Source: Steroidobacter agaridevorans (lineage in GTDB: Bacteria; Pseudomonadota; Gammaproteobacteria; Steroidobacterales; Steroidobacteraceae). Taken from it: a stretch of DNA of 64,000 nt. The position numbers and the translations under genes are program-made. Shown one piece after another: positions 17,308 to 26,103 of the stretch. The notes beneath the pieces are model-generated. The model ran no database searches. It was not told the origin of the DNA and worked only from the letters and a program-made list of their open reading frames with translations. The stretch spans positions 419,522 through 483,521 of the forward strand of contig NZ_BLJO01000007.1 of the NCBI RefSeq assembly GCF_009932555.1. The letters are read 5' to 3'. How positions within the stretch are numbered: the stretch's first letter is position 1; the number at the start of each line of letters is the position of its first letter.

Positions 17308-17355
17308 TCCGGCGCTTCTTGTAAGATCAGCCCATCCTGGCCTGTGGGGTCCTCC

Positions 17356-17937
17356 ATGAAATATTCAGCGCTGCTTCTGACGTTGATGCTGGCGGGCTGC
17401 GCGGCGCAGCCGACCGTGAAGTCTTGGATGGATCCCAAGTCGTCGGTCACGATCACCGCTCAGACCGAACCGCTCGTCCTGATCCGCGCCCAGCCTGCGC
17501 CCAGTCTGAATGAGCGGGACTACGCGCAGCTGACCGCGATCGAAGTCAATCGCATGGGCGAGCGCAAGCTGTATCTGGTCGCCATCCTGTGGGGCTCATC
17601 CGAGCCCTGGTCCGACGAGTCCGGGACGTTCAAGAGCGCTTTCAAACAAGTCGAAGTGAATCTGGGCGATCGCAGCGTCGCACTCACGCCGCACACCGGC
17701 GAAGTCTCGGAGCTGGGCATCAGCCAGGCGCTGCCCTTGCCCATTCCGGGATCGAGCCAGATCTATTTTCCCATCAGCCGCGACGACCTTCGCGCCATCT
17801 CCAATTCGACTCGCATCGAGCTCACCGCCCGCGGCATCCCCGAAGCGCCCCGCCGCTACGAGGAATGGCAGGACGGCCGTCGCAGCCTCAATGACTTTCT
17901 CGGTCAGCTCCCGGAAACGAACCGGCCGCAATCCTGA
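17356..17937 (+). CDS. Lipoprotein of unknown function
   Basis: About 193 residues with a lipobox (LLLTLMLAGC, Cys at 15). ATG at 17356 with GGGGT upstream is preferred over GTG at 17344. The mature protein is a mixed alpha/beta domain with a recognisable ITAQTEPLVLIRAQPAPSL start and a strand-rich middle (KLYLVAILWGSSEPW). I cannot assign a family. It is followed in the same reading frame, directly after its TGA, by the nucleotidyltransferase-like gene. Confidence 0.75.
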   Translation: MKYSALLLTLMLAGCAAQPTVKSWMDPKSSVTITAQTEPLVLIRAQPAPSLNERDYAQLTAIEVNRMGERKLYLVAILWGSSEPWSDESGTFKSAFKQVEVNLGDRSVALTPHTGEVSELGISQALPLPIPGSSQIYFPISRDDLRAISNSTRIELTARGIPEAPRRYEEWQDGRRSLNDFLGQLPETNRPQS

Positions 17938-18495
17938 TTGGACGCGTTAGCTCTCGTCTGCAAGATTCTCGCTGGATGCGACGCTCCCTGGTGGATTGCC
18001 GGGGGCTGGGCACTGGATCTGCATCGAGGCGAGAGCTATCGCGCTCACCAGGACATCGACGTCGCAGTACTGCGGCGGGATCAGCACAGTCTTCGGCAAT
18101 TCCTCTCCGGCTGGTCTCTATCCAAGAGGGCCCATGGACTACAGCAGCCATGGATGGAATCAGAACAGCTCGAGTTGCCGATTCACGAAGTACACGCGGA
18201 GCGTAACGGAACTCGGCTCGAGTTCCTGTTGAACGAAGCCTCCGAGACTCACTGGCTGTTCCGCCGCGACCTCTCCATCTCGCTGCCATTGTCGGCGATG
18301 AGCCGCCGGTCGATCGGCGGCATCCCGTATCTCTGCCCGCCAGTGGTATTGCTCTACAAAGCAAAGAATCCGCGCTCGAAGGATCAGGACGACTTCGAGC
18401 AAACATTGCCGACGCTACAACCGGCGGACCGGCTGTGGCTGGCGCAAGCACTCGAGGTTTGCCACCCCGGGCACGCCTGGCTGCGGAGCCTCTAG
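17938..18495 (+). CDS. Nucleotidyltransferase of the aminoglycoside-2''-adenylyltransferase type
   Basis: This protein of about 185 residues has the nucleotidyltransferase core: a GGWALD motif preceded by ILAGCDAPWWIA, then HQDIDVAVLRRD carrying the D-x-D metal pair, and a later PPVVLLYKAKNPRSKDQDDF segment. The order and spacing resemble the ANT(2'') family (PF10706-type), whose members transfer AMP to aminoglycosides. Overall similarity to clinical AadB looks limited, so resistance is not established. The start is uncertain: the frame is closed by the TGA of the preceding gene and TTG at 17938 is the first candidate, with no clear ribosome site. The 3' end overlaps the convergent GH43 gene by four bases. 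Confidence 0.7.
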   Translation: MDALALVCKILAGCDAPWWIAGGWALDLHRGESYRAHQDIDVAVLRRDQHSLRQFLSGWSLSKRAHGLQQPWMESEQLELPIHEVHAERNGTRLEFLLNEASETHWLFRRDLSISLPLSAMSRRSIGGIPYLCPPVVLLYKAKNPRSKDQDDFEQTLPTLQPADRLWLAQALEVCHPGHAWLRSL

Positions 18496-20357
18496 CGCTG
18501 GATGCCGGGCACGCGAATCGCCCGGTCGTCGCCGATTTCCAGCGGGATGAGGCCGAACTGCCGGCGCCAGGGCGAAGTCACGTCGTTGCCGAACATCGTC
18601 GACCAGTAGCGACCTTCCTTGTCTCGGAACGGCGTGCCGTGACCGGCATGCGGAGCGCCAAGCCTGCGCTTGGTGTAGGGACCGAAGAGAGACTTCGAGC
18701 TGCCGTACATCATGTCGTAGGTTCCATGGGTGCGCAGCGGACCGTTCCACTCGGCGCCGGTCACGAAATAGGTATCGCCGATCTTGATGAGCGCGTTGCC
18801 TTCGTAGCCGATGTGCGCGCCGTCGGTATCGACCAGCCGGCGCACCGGCCCATCGAACGCGTCGCGCTTCGCGTTCAGCTTGCCGAGGTTGCCGCCGCCC
18901 CATAGCAAATAAAGATCGCCGCCATCTTCGAACAGGAACCCGTCGATGCCCTGCACGAAGTTTTCGCGCGCGACGTTTTCATACGGGCCTTCCGCCTTGC
19001 CGGTCTTGGAGCGATAGATCCAGGTCTTGCCGCCGACATTACGCTCCATGATGGAGAACGCGATGTAGTAGGTCCGGTCGCTTTCCACCCAGGTGATCTC
19101 GGGCGCCCACAGCTCGGCGGTGCTCTTGAACGTGCGGCCCAGGCCTTTCCAATTGAAGATCGTCCCGCCCTTCTGCCAGGTCTTCAAATCCGCCGAGCGA
19201 TACAACGAGATGCCGCCGTCGGGGTACGCGTAGCCGAAACCGCCTTGCGTGCCGACCAGATAATATTGGCCGTCGCCGCCGAGCGCGACGGACGGATCGC
19301 GCATGGTCTCGCTGGTGAGCAGCGCACGCGCCGACGCGACCGCACTGTTCTCGGTCAGAATGTTTGCCGACTGTCGCAGACGTCCGTCCGGCGAGCGCTC
19401 CAGCGGCACCAGGCCGACCTGCTCGCAGAACATCGAGAAATCGTCTTCGCACTTCGGGTTGTAGCTCGCGTACAGCGCGCCCTGCTCATCCCGTACGATG
19501 GACGATTGCCCAGCGTGAGGAACGGCGAGATAACGGAACGAGAACGGACCATAAGGCGTCGGCGCTTCCGCCATGAACACATCGTCGGTCGGGCTGCGCA
19601 TGCGTCCCGTGACTTCGTTGGCCATCAGCACGTAGCGGCCGTTGTCTTTGAACATTGCGGCGCCCGCCGAACCGACACGCGTCCGCACCGGCCAGTCTTT
19701 TCCAGGCGGAGGGTTGGTCGCAAACAGTGCTGGATCCGGCTTCAGAAAGCGCGGCGTCTCAGCGAGACGCTGCATATCAGGCTGCAAGCGCGCGATCATC
19801 CCGCCGCCCCACAGCAGATACGCCGAGCCATCGTCATCGATGAACAACGAAGTGTCTGAAGCATTCTCGACGAGACAAGGTGAGCCCACGTAAGGCTCGG
19901 CGGGTTTGGCTGCCGAGCCACGCGCTACGCGAGCGCAGCCGGCCGCATCCGTATAGGTGAGATAGAGCGATTCGCCGCGAACAGAAACGTCCGGCGCCGT
20001 GACCCGCTCGCCCTTCGCATGAACGATGCCGAGCGAGCGCCAGTTGCGTCGGTCCGTCGACGTCCAGAGTTGAATGCCGTCGCGGGGCATCTCACGCAGC
20101 ACCGTGCCCGTCAGAAACCACTCGTTGTTCGAGGAGCGGACCATCGACGCATCCAGCAACGCGCGGGATGAGAACAAGGACTCGACGGGCCGCGCAGTCG
20201 CCGACGGCATCACCGTCGCGTTCTTATCTTGGGAGGGATGATCGAGAAAGATGTCATCGGCGGGCGGTTTGCGTTTTGCTTCACCGAGTGCCGTCGACGC
20301 ACACAGCGCCAGCATCACCGCCAGCGCTGCGGCTCCTTGCCCAACTCGATCTTTCAT
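18492..20357 (-). CDS. Exported protein with two tandem GH43-type propeller domains, the first lacking the acid residue
   Basis: About 621 residues from the ATG at 20357, which overlaps the sulfatase stop (ATGA) and opens a signal peptide (about 1-26). Two copies of a five-bladed GH43-type propeller follow, about 60-325 and 345-615. They share YLLWGGG (180-186, 483-489), PHAG (280-283, 569-572) and a closing QVGLVPLE/QFGLIPLE (313-320, 600-607). Copy 2 has a plausible triad: Asp354 (RDPSVAL), Asp472 (GIDGFLF) and Glu519 (YEGNALI). In copy 1, Ala231 (SAGAAMF) replaces the acid Glu, so copy 1 is probably a binding or structural domain. GH43 enzymes release arabinose, xylose or galactose; the target here is probably a sulfated plant or algal glycan. 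Confidence 0.85.
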   Translation of the reverse strand: MKDRVGQGAAALAVMLALCASTALGEAKRKPPADDIFLDHPSQDKNATVMPSATARPVESLFSSRALLDASMVRSSNNEWFLTGTVLREMPRDGIQLWTSTDRRNWRSLGIVHAKGERVTAPDVSVRGESLYLTYTDAAGCARVARGSAAKPAEPYVGSPCLVENASDTSLFIDDDGSAYLLWGGGMIARLQPDMQRLAETPRFLKPDPALFATNPPPGKDWPVRTRVGSAGAAMFKDNGRYVLMANEVTGRMRSPTDDVFMAEAPTPYGPFSFRYLAVPHAGQSSIVRDEQGALYASYNPKCEDDFSMFCEQVGLVPLERSPDGRLRQSANILTENSAVASARALLTSETMRDPSVALGGDGQYYLVGTQGGFGYAYPDGGISLYRSADLKTWQKGGTIFNWKGLGRTFKSTAELWAPEITWVESDRTYYIAFSIMERNVGGKTWIYRSKTGKAEGPYENVARENFVQGIDGFLFEDGGDLYLLWGGGNLGKLNAKRDAFDGPVRRLVDTDGAHIGYEGNALIKIGDTYFVTGAEWNGPLRTHGTYDMMYGSSKSLFGPYTKRRLGAPHAGHGTPFRDKEGRYWSTMFGNDVTSPWRRQFGLIPLEIGDDRAIRVPGIQR

Positions 20358-22060
20358 CAAGGCTCGCTTCGTTGACGTGCGTGAACCGACGTAGACCATT
20401 CGTTCCAAAGCCTGGCCATCGCGGCCGCGCGCTTCGGTTCCGATTCGATCAGATCGCGGGTTTCGGTGCGATCCGTCTTCAGATGATAGAGCGACCACGG
20501 CGCGTAGACCTTCGACTTCGGCCCCGGCGCGCGCGCCACCAGTTTCCAATCGTCGAGGATCACGGCACGCGAGCCTTCGTGTTCGAAGAACAGCGGCTTG
20601 CCGCGTGACATCTTCTTGCCGGCCAACGCCTTCGTCAGGGAGATGCCGTCGATCGGCGGCTGACCTTCGGTGCGCGGCTTCACGCCGGCCAGCTCATAGA
20701 ACGTCGGCGCGATATCCATGACGTGGCCGAGCGTGTGCACGCGAGTGCCCGGCTTCAGCTTGAGCCCTTTCGGCCAGCTGACGATGAACGGCGTATGCAC
20801 GCCGCCGTCGTACGCTTCGGCTTTCCAGTAGCGCCACGGCGTGTTGGCCGCATTCGCCCAGTAGGAGCCGATGCCGGCCATGCTGGTCGCCGATCCCAGC
20901 GCCGGCTGATCGACGCCGTAATGGATCTTTCTGCCGTCACGCGTTTCGCTCTGACGATCGTAGCCGGGCTGATAGCCCCGAGTGCTCGTCATCGTTTCCG
21001 GCGAGGCGCCGTTGTCGGAGACGAACACGATCACCGTGTTCTCATATTGGCCGGTGCGCTTCAGCGCGTCGATGACCCGGCCGATGCCCTGATCCATGAC
21101 ATCGATCATGGCCGCATGCACAGACATCTTCGCGGATGCCTGCGCGCGCTCGGCCTGGCTCAACTGATCCCACGGCTTCTCCGGATTCTGCGCCCAGTCA
21201 CCGGACAGTTGCGTCTTCGGCGCGGTCTTCGGATCGATGAGACCGAGCTTCACCTGCTTGGCGTAACGCGCCTCTTGCAGTTGTTCCCAACCGCCGTCGT
21301 ACCGGCCGCGATACTTCGCGATCGCCTTCTCGGGCGCATGCAACGGCCAGTGCGGCGCGGTGTAGGCGAGATACATGAAGAACGGACGCTCGTCCTTGGC
21401 GAACGATTCGATATCGCTCACGGCGCGATCGCTGAGCGCGTCGGTGAGATAGAAATCCTTCGGCACGGTTCGCACCGGCTCGAAGCCTTCGACCAGCGAG
21501 AACGGATCGAAAAAGCTGGAAACGCCCCAGATCAAACCATAGTGAGTCTCGAAGCCGCGCGCCGCCGGATAGGTCGCGCGATCGCCGAAGTCACGGTCGA
21601 GATACGCCTGATGATTGATCCATTTCAAATGCTCCGCCGGATCGGCGAGCGGCGTCGCGCGCGTGAGATGCCACTTGCCGACCATTGCGGTTCGGTAGCG
21701 AGCATCTTTGAACTCCTGCGCCACGGTGCGCACGTCGACGGACATGCTGCCGCCGTTCTCGCCCATGCCCACGCGATGCGCATAGCGACCAGTGAGCAGG
21801 TTGGCGCGCGAAGGCGAGCAGCGCGCCGAGTTGTAGAAGTTCGTGAACTGCAGCCCGCCCGATGCGAGGCGGTCGATGTTGGGGGTATCGATCTCACCGC
21901 CATAGGCGCCGACATCGGAATAACCGAGGTCGTCGGCCATGATGATCAGAAAGTTCGGACGCTCATCGGCGGCTGGCGCCGCCGATGAGGTCTGTGCCCA
22001 GAGCGCGGCGCCGATTGCCAGCGCCGCTCCAACCTGCTTGAGCAAGCTCTTCACTGCCAT
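20357..22060 (-). CDS. Exported type I sulfatase (formylglycine-dependent)
   Basis: The 567-residue protein has a signal peptide (about 1-28). The alkaline-phosphatase-fold sulfatase domain begins NFLIIMADDLGYSDVGAYGG, with metal-binding Asp43 and Asp44. The maturation motif CSPSR at 81-85, in SARCSPSRANLLTGR, marks Cys81 for conversion to formylglycine; the modifying enzyme is not in this window. A later FVSDNGASPE region and a C-terminal subdomain are in place, and length is normal for polysaccharide-type S1 sulfatases. It starts three bases after the receptor stop and overlaps the GH43 gene. In this operon it should remove sulfate esters from the glycan so GH43 and the receptor can process it. 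Confidence 0.92.
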   Translation of the reverse strand: MAVKSLLKQVGAALAIGAALWAQTSSAAPAADERPNFLIIMADDLGYSDVGAYGGEIDTPNIDRLASGGLQFTNFYNSARCSPSRANLLTGRYAHRVGMGENGGSMSVDVRTVAQEFKDARYRTAMVGKWHLTRATPLADPAEHLKWINHQAYLDRDFGDRATYPAARGFETHYGLIWGVSSFFDPFSLVEGFEPVRTVPKDFYLTDALSDRAVSDIESFAKDERPFFMYLAYTAPHWPLHAPEKAIAKYRGRYDGGWEQLQEARYAKQVKLGLIDPKTAPKTQLSGDWAQNPEKPWDQLSQAERAQASAKMSVHAAMIDVMDQGIGRVIDALKRTGQYENTVIVFVSDNGASPETMTSTRGYQPGYDRQSETRDGRKIHYGVDQPALGSATSMAGIGSYWANAANTPWRYWKAEAYDGGVHTPFIVSWPKGLKLKPGTRVHTLGHVMDIAPTFYELAGVKPRTEGQPPIDGISLTKALAGKKMSRGKPLFFEHEGSRAVILDDWKLVARAPGPKSKVYAPWSLYHLKTDRTETRDLIESEPKRAAAMARLWNEWSTSVHARQRSEP

Positions 22061-22063
22061 CGC

Positions 22064-24829
22064 TTACATCCGGACGCGGACGCCGAGCGTGTAGATCGTG
22101 TCGTCGTACCGGAAGTCGCGATTGAGCCAATCGACGTCGAAGTAGCTCTTGTACCGGTTGCGCAGGATGTTGCTGCCGCCGACATCGACGCGGATGGCGT
22201 CCGTGATGTCGTAGCCGATGCTGAAGTCCAGACGGCCACCCGGCCGCACATAGTTCAACACCGTCGGGATGTACTCCAGATCATTTACGCGATCCGCTTC
22301 GATCGGACGGGCGACGTTGGTACCCGTCATATCCGCATCGTAGTAACGCGAACGCGCTGTGTACACCAGACGCCCCGACACGCCGAGCTTGTCGTACAGC
22401 AAGCCGACGGTGAAGTTGTCCTTGGACACGCCCTGCAGCGGGAAGCCCGCCAGCACGTCGTCACCCTTCACTTCGGTGTCCGCATACGTGTAGTTCGCGA
22501 ACGCACCGAAGCCGGACCAGACGCCTGGCAGGAAATCGAAGAACGTCTGGCCGCTCACCTCGATACCCTGCAGCGTGGCGGCGCCGACGTTACGCGGACG
22601 GCTGATGTTGTAGTCGATACCATCGATCGTTTCCGTGTTCGGGGCGGTGATCACGCGATCCTTGAGATCGCGGTAGTACACCGCGGCCGACACCATGCTC
22701 GGCCCGAAGTAATACTCGAGCGTTGCGTCGTAGCTGTCCGAGATCTGCGACTTCAGATTCGGGTTGCCGGCGTTGCCGGAGTTGATCACGGAAGGATTGG
22801 TCGCAACGATGTAGTTGAGACCGGGATTCAGCGCGTTGAACTCCGGACGACGCATCGTCTTCGCGTACGACGCGCGAGCCTGGAAGCCATTGTTGAAGTC
22901 GATACGGGCGCTCGCGTTTGGCAGCACCTCCGTGTCGGTCGTGTCCGCAATGCGCGGAACCACCACGTCGTTCACCACACCGGCGCCTTCGATGTGCCGC
23001 TCCGTGCGCGTCGGACGCGCGCCGATCAGACCATCGATGGTCAGACCGCCGACCGGGACCGAATAATCCAACTGGAAGTAAGCGGCGTAGGTGTCTTCGG
23101 ACGCATCGAAGCGGCGCTGCGGCTGGAACGCCGGATTGCCCGTCGGGGCGCCATAAATCTGGCGCAGGACATCGCGACCCGCCGCCGAGCGCAGGTAATC
23201 CGGATTCGGCAGGAGGACCGACGCGCCGTTGTTGATGCGATCGATACCGGGCGAGCGCACCAGGAAGTCAGCCGGCAGCGGCAGACCGTCCAGCGACGTG
23301 GCCAGGTCGCCGCCAGGCGCCCCCACATTGAGCTGCGCCTGTTCGAACAGCGCGCTGCGATCGGCGTACCGGACGCCAGCCTCGACGGCGCGGATGAAGC
23401 CGAACGCGCCATCCAGCTCGTGACGGAAATCGAGCCGCGTCTGCCACAATTCGCCGGTGGATTCTTCGAAGTTCTGGTTCAAGCCATTGCGCAGGAACCA
23501 GCCGCCTTCCGTGCCGAGCGGATTGCCGGGGTGCCAGGTCATGCCGCCCTCGTTCACATCGGTGTCGATGTCGACGGTGATGTGTTTGCCGATGTCGACG
23601 ATGACGTTGGAAAACTCCCGCTCGGACCGCTGGTACGCCGTATCGAACTTCACGCTGGTCGGGCCGTTGTTCCACTTGAAGCCGATCGCGCCGAGATAGT
23701 TATCGACGTCCTGCTTCTTGGCCTGCGTGCTGGTCAAGCCGCGTACGTTGGAGAAACGCGCGGACTCCATATTGCACAGCGTGTCCGTGTCGAAATTGGG
23801 ATCGGGATTGCCCTCCGCGTCCTTCCGACCGAGGTCGTTCAGATTGGGGTTGAATCCACCCGGCGTCACGCGCGACAGGAAGCAGCGGCTCTCATCGACC
23901 TCCAGGCTCTCCAGCTGCGTCTCTGCGAAGAAGAACGGCGTCGCGACGAACGCCGACTGTTGCTCGTCGCGGTAACCCGCATAGAGGCCGTCCAAGTAGA
24001 CCTCGAGGTTGTCGGTGGCCTGCCACTGGATGGCGAGGTTCGCCTGCGGACGCTCGTACCAGCCGTAATCGTTCAAGCCGCCGAAGGTGTTCGGCGCCAG
24101 CACGCCGGTTTCTCCGTGCGGCGCGCCGACCAGGCTGCGGCGCTCGGCGACGAACGAGATCGGACGATCGAAGTCGTTCTTGTACCAGGTCACGTTGAGC
24201 AGCGCGCCGATTTCGCCGTTGCCGACATCCCAGCGATCGGTCGCGAGGAAGCCGAACTGCGGGTTCACTTCGTCGACGTTGTCCGGATAGTTCGCACGCG
24301 CAGTCGCCACGAACGTGCGCTCATTGAAGTTGAACGGCTTGTGGAGGCGCAGATCCGTCACGCCGGCGATGCCGCCTTCGATCAGGTTCGAGGTGCTGCT
24401 CTTGATCACGTCGACGCGCGACAGCGCTTCGGCCGGCAGATCCTGCACGGCGAAGCCGCGGCCGGTCGTCGAGAAGATCTCGCGGCCGTCCAGCGTCGTC
24501 AGAATATCGCCCAGACCACGGATCAAAACGCCCTGGACTTCGTTATTGGCCCCGACGGTGACCTGCACGCCGGGCACGCGCTGAAGCGCCGCTGCGGTGG
24601 TCGCGTCCGGGAATTTGCCGATGTCTTCGGCGACGATGGAATCGACGACCTGCGCCGATTCGCGCTTGATCTCGGCGGCGCGCTCGAGACTTTGACGGAT
24701 GCCGGTGACGACAACTTCTTCGAGTTGCTCGACGCCTGCGGCCGGTGCGGCTTCCTGAGCAAATGCGCTCGCCGAGCCGAGCAGTGTCAGTGCCGACACC
24801 GAATACAGGAACGAATTTCTGAGCCTCAT
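22064..24829 (-). CDS. TonB-dependent receptor of the polysaccharide locus
   Basis: About 921 residues from the ATG at 24829 (AAAGG upstream), which starts a signal peptide (SVSALTLLGSASAFAQ). An upstream in-frame start at 24901 is rejected because it buries the leader. Features are a TonB box (LEEVVVTGIRQ), a plug with DIGKFPDATTAAALQRVPGVQV typical of the TonB-Xanth-Caul family, and a barrel ending YTLGVRVRM. There is no STN domain, so it does not use the FecR route. It leads the operon with the sulfatase and tandem GH43 gene and is divergent from a second GH43-like gene. The likely role is uptake of sulfated oligosaccharides. Confidence 0.93.
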   Translation of the reverse strand: MRLRNSFLYSVSALTLLGSASAFAQEAAPAAGVEQLEEVVVTGIRQSLERAAEIKRESAQVVDSIVAEDIGKFPDATTAAALQRVPGVQVTVGANNEVQGVLIRGLGDILTTLDGREIFSTTGRGFAVQDLPAEALSRVDVIKSSTSNLIEGGIAGVTDLRLHKPFNFNERTFVATARANYPDNVDEVNPQFGFLATDRWDVGNGEIGALLNVTWYKNDFDRPISFVAERRSLVGAPHGETGVLAPNTFGGLNDYGWYERPQANLAIQWQATDNLEVYLDGLYAGYRDEQQSAFVATPFFFAETQLESLEVDESRCFLSRVTPGGFNPNLNDLGRKDAEGNPDPNFDTDTLCNMESARFSNVRGLTSTQAKKQDVDNYLGAIGFKWNNGPTSVKFDTAYQRSEREFSNVIVDIGKHITVDIDTDVNEGGMTWHPGNPLGTEGGWFLRNGLNQNFEESTGELWQTRLDFRHELDGAFGFIRAVEAGVRYADRSALFEQAQLNVGAPGGDLATSLDGLPLPADFLVRSPGIDRINNGASVLLPNPDYLRSAAGRDVLRQIYGAPTGNPAFQPQRRFDASEDTYAAYFQLDYSVPVGGLTIDGLIGARPTRTERHIEGAGVVNDVVVPRIADTTDTEVLPNASARIDFNNGFQARASYAKTMRRPEFNALNPGLNYIVATNPSVINSGNAGNPNLKSQISDSYDATLEYYFGPSMVSAAVYYRDLKDRVITAPNTETIDGIDYNISRPRNVGAATLQGIEVSGQTFFDFLPGVWSGFGAFANYTYADTEVKGDDVLAGFPLQGVSKDNFTVGLLYDKLGVSGRLVYTARSRYYDADMTGTNVARPIEADRVNDLEYIPTVLNYVRPGGRLDFSIGYDITDAIRVDVGGSNILRNRYKSYFDVDWLNRDFRYDDTIYTLGVRVRM

Positions 24830-24913
24830 GCTGCCTTTAACCCCCAAAAGGACGACGTGACGGTGCGCTTGATGCGCGTATGGTCGGGTACTGAAACACA
24901 CAGGCTAAAATCT

Positions 24914-24930
24914 GACAAGTATTATTTGTC
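24914..24930. promoter_or_regulatory. Candidate operator GACAA-N7-TTGTC in the divergent promoter
   Basis: A perfect inverted repeat with 5-base arms and a 7-base AT-rich centre sits 85 bases upstream of the receptor start at 24829 and 51 bases upstream of the GH43-like start at 24982. A TATAAA sequence at 24932-24937 abuts it, so a bound protein could block transcription both ways. The extended form TGACAA-N7-TTGTCT is identical in the arms to the repeat at 2102-2120. Confidence 0.55.
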
Positions 24931-24981
24931 TTATAAATCCGTTCGAGCTAGTCTGTGACCCGTACCGACGGGGGAACTACC

Positions 24982-26043
24982 ATGATTGCATTGAAGATTT
25001 TTCGACCGCTGCTGCTGGGGGCGACGCTCTTCGCGGCCGCCGCGTTGGCGCGTCAACCGGATCCGCCGGGCCAGGTCCGCCCCGGCGACAAACCGGTCAA
25101 CGAGGCCTATCTGTTCGCGCACATGACGCATGCCGACTACGGCCGCCTCTACTACAGCGTCAGTCTCGATGGCCTGCACTGGTATCGGTTGAACGACGGC
25201 AAGCGCATCACCGACGACTATCGCGGCCATCCCGATATCGCGCGCGGCCCCGACGGCACTTACTACATCGCGGGCAACGAGAGCGATTCGTCGCCGACCA
25301 TCAACATCTGGTCGTCCCGCGATCTGATCGAATGGAAACGTTTCAGCACCTACACGCCCGACTTGAAAGCGACGCCCGGCTACTCGCAGGCGCTGCAGAG
25401 AATCGGCGCGCCGAAGCTTTACTACGACGAGCCTTCGAAGCAGTTCGTGATGACGTGGCACACGCCGCATCTGGAAGGCACGAAGGAGGACGCCGAGCGG
25501 TACTGGGCGAGCCAGCGCACGCTGTATGTGACTTCCAAGGACATGAAGCAATTCTCGGCGCCGCCGAAGCGCCTGCTGCCGTGGGAGATGGGCACGATCG
25601 ATGTGTTCCTGAGAAAGGCCGAAGGCAAGTACTGGGCGATCATCAAGGACGAAACCTATCCGACGCTCGACTGGGTCACCGGCAAGACCATCCGCATCGC
25701 CAGCTCCGACAACCTGCTCGGCCCTTACGAAAACCTGAGCCCGCCGCTCAGCCCGAACTTCCGCGAAGCGCCGATGCTGATTCCTTCGCCGAATGGCGAG
25801 ATCTGGTATCTCTACTACGAGCAGTATCCGGGCGTGTCATACGGCCTGTCGGTCGCCGACAAGCTCTCGGGCCCGTGGTATCAGATCTCCGGCTACACGT
25901 TCTTCTCGACTTGGGACAAATACAGCCTGCCGCCGAAAGTCCGCCATGGCGCCATGATCACGATCTCGCGTCAGCAATATGACGCGCTGGTCGAGCGCTT
26001 CGGCATCGAGAAGCCCGCGCCGACGCCGGCGGCGAAGCAGTGA
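24982..26043 (+). CDS. Exported GH43-like glycoside hydrolase
   Basis: About 353 residues from ATG 24982, which has GGGGGAA five bases upstream; GTG at 24955 has no such site. A leader (about 1-23, LLLGATLFAAAALA) predicts export. The five-bladed propeller pattern is clear: HPDIARGPDGTYYIAG with Asp85 as candidate base, APKLYYDEPSKQFVMTWH, GTIDVFLRKAEGKYWAII with Asp207 as the pKa-setting residue, FREAPMLIPSPNGEIWYLYYE with Glu262 as acid, and RHG at 321-323. These fit GH43-type geometry, but the substrate is not determined. It is divergent from the receptor-sulfatase-GH43 operon and shares its candidate operator, so it is probably part of the same locus. Confidence 0.8.
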   Translation: MIALKIFRPLLLGATLFAAAALARQPDPPGQVRPGDKPVNEAYLFAHMTHADYGRLYYSVSLDGLHWYRLNDGKRITDDYRGHPDIARGPDGTYYIAGNESDSSPTINIWSSRDLIEWKRFSTYTPDLKATPGYSQALQRIGAPKLYYDEPSKQFVMTWHTPHLEGTKEDAERYWASQRTLYVTSKDMKQFSAPPKRLLPWEMGTIDVFLRKAEGKYWAIIKDETYPTLDWVTGKTIRIASSDNLLGPYENLSPPLSPNFREAPMLIPSPNGEIWYLYYEQYPGVSYGLSVADKLSGPWYQISGYTFFSTWDKYSLPPKVRHGAMITISRQQYDALVERFGIEKPAPTPAAKQ

Positions 26044-26050
26044 AGCTCGC

Positions 26051-26089
26051 GGGGCCCAAGCTGAACGGGAGCTGATCGGCCTGGGCCCC
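26051..26089 (+). terminator. Hairpin just after the GH43-like gene
   Basis: GGGGCCCA (26051-26058) pairs perfectly with TGGGCCCC (26082-26089) across 23 bases, starting seven bases after the stop codon at 26043. The following CCTTGATTT is only weakly T-rich, so it may be a terminator helped by Rho or an mRNA-stabilising hairpin. Confidence 0.4.
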
Positions 26090-26103
26090 GACCTTGATTT
26101 GTG

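Noticed and set aside
17938..18495. Calling the nucleotidyltransferase an aminoglycoside resistance gene
   Set aside because: Only the fold motifs are visible; distance from known resistance enzymes and the odd start argue against a firm claim.
20357..20549. Upstream extension of the GH43 gene to 20549
   Set aside because: It would overlap 190 bases of sulfatase coding sequence and hide the signal peptide.
22994..24958. 654-codon plus-strand frame opposite the sulfatase-locus receptor
   Set aside because: Shadow of a well-supported receptor; no ribosome site or domain.
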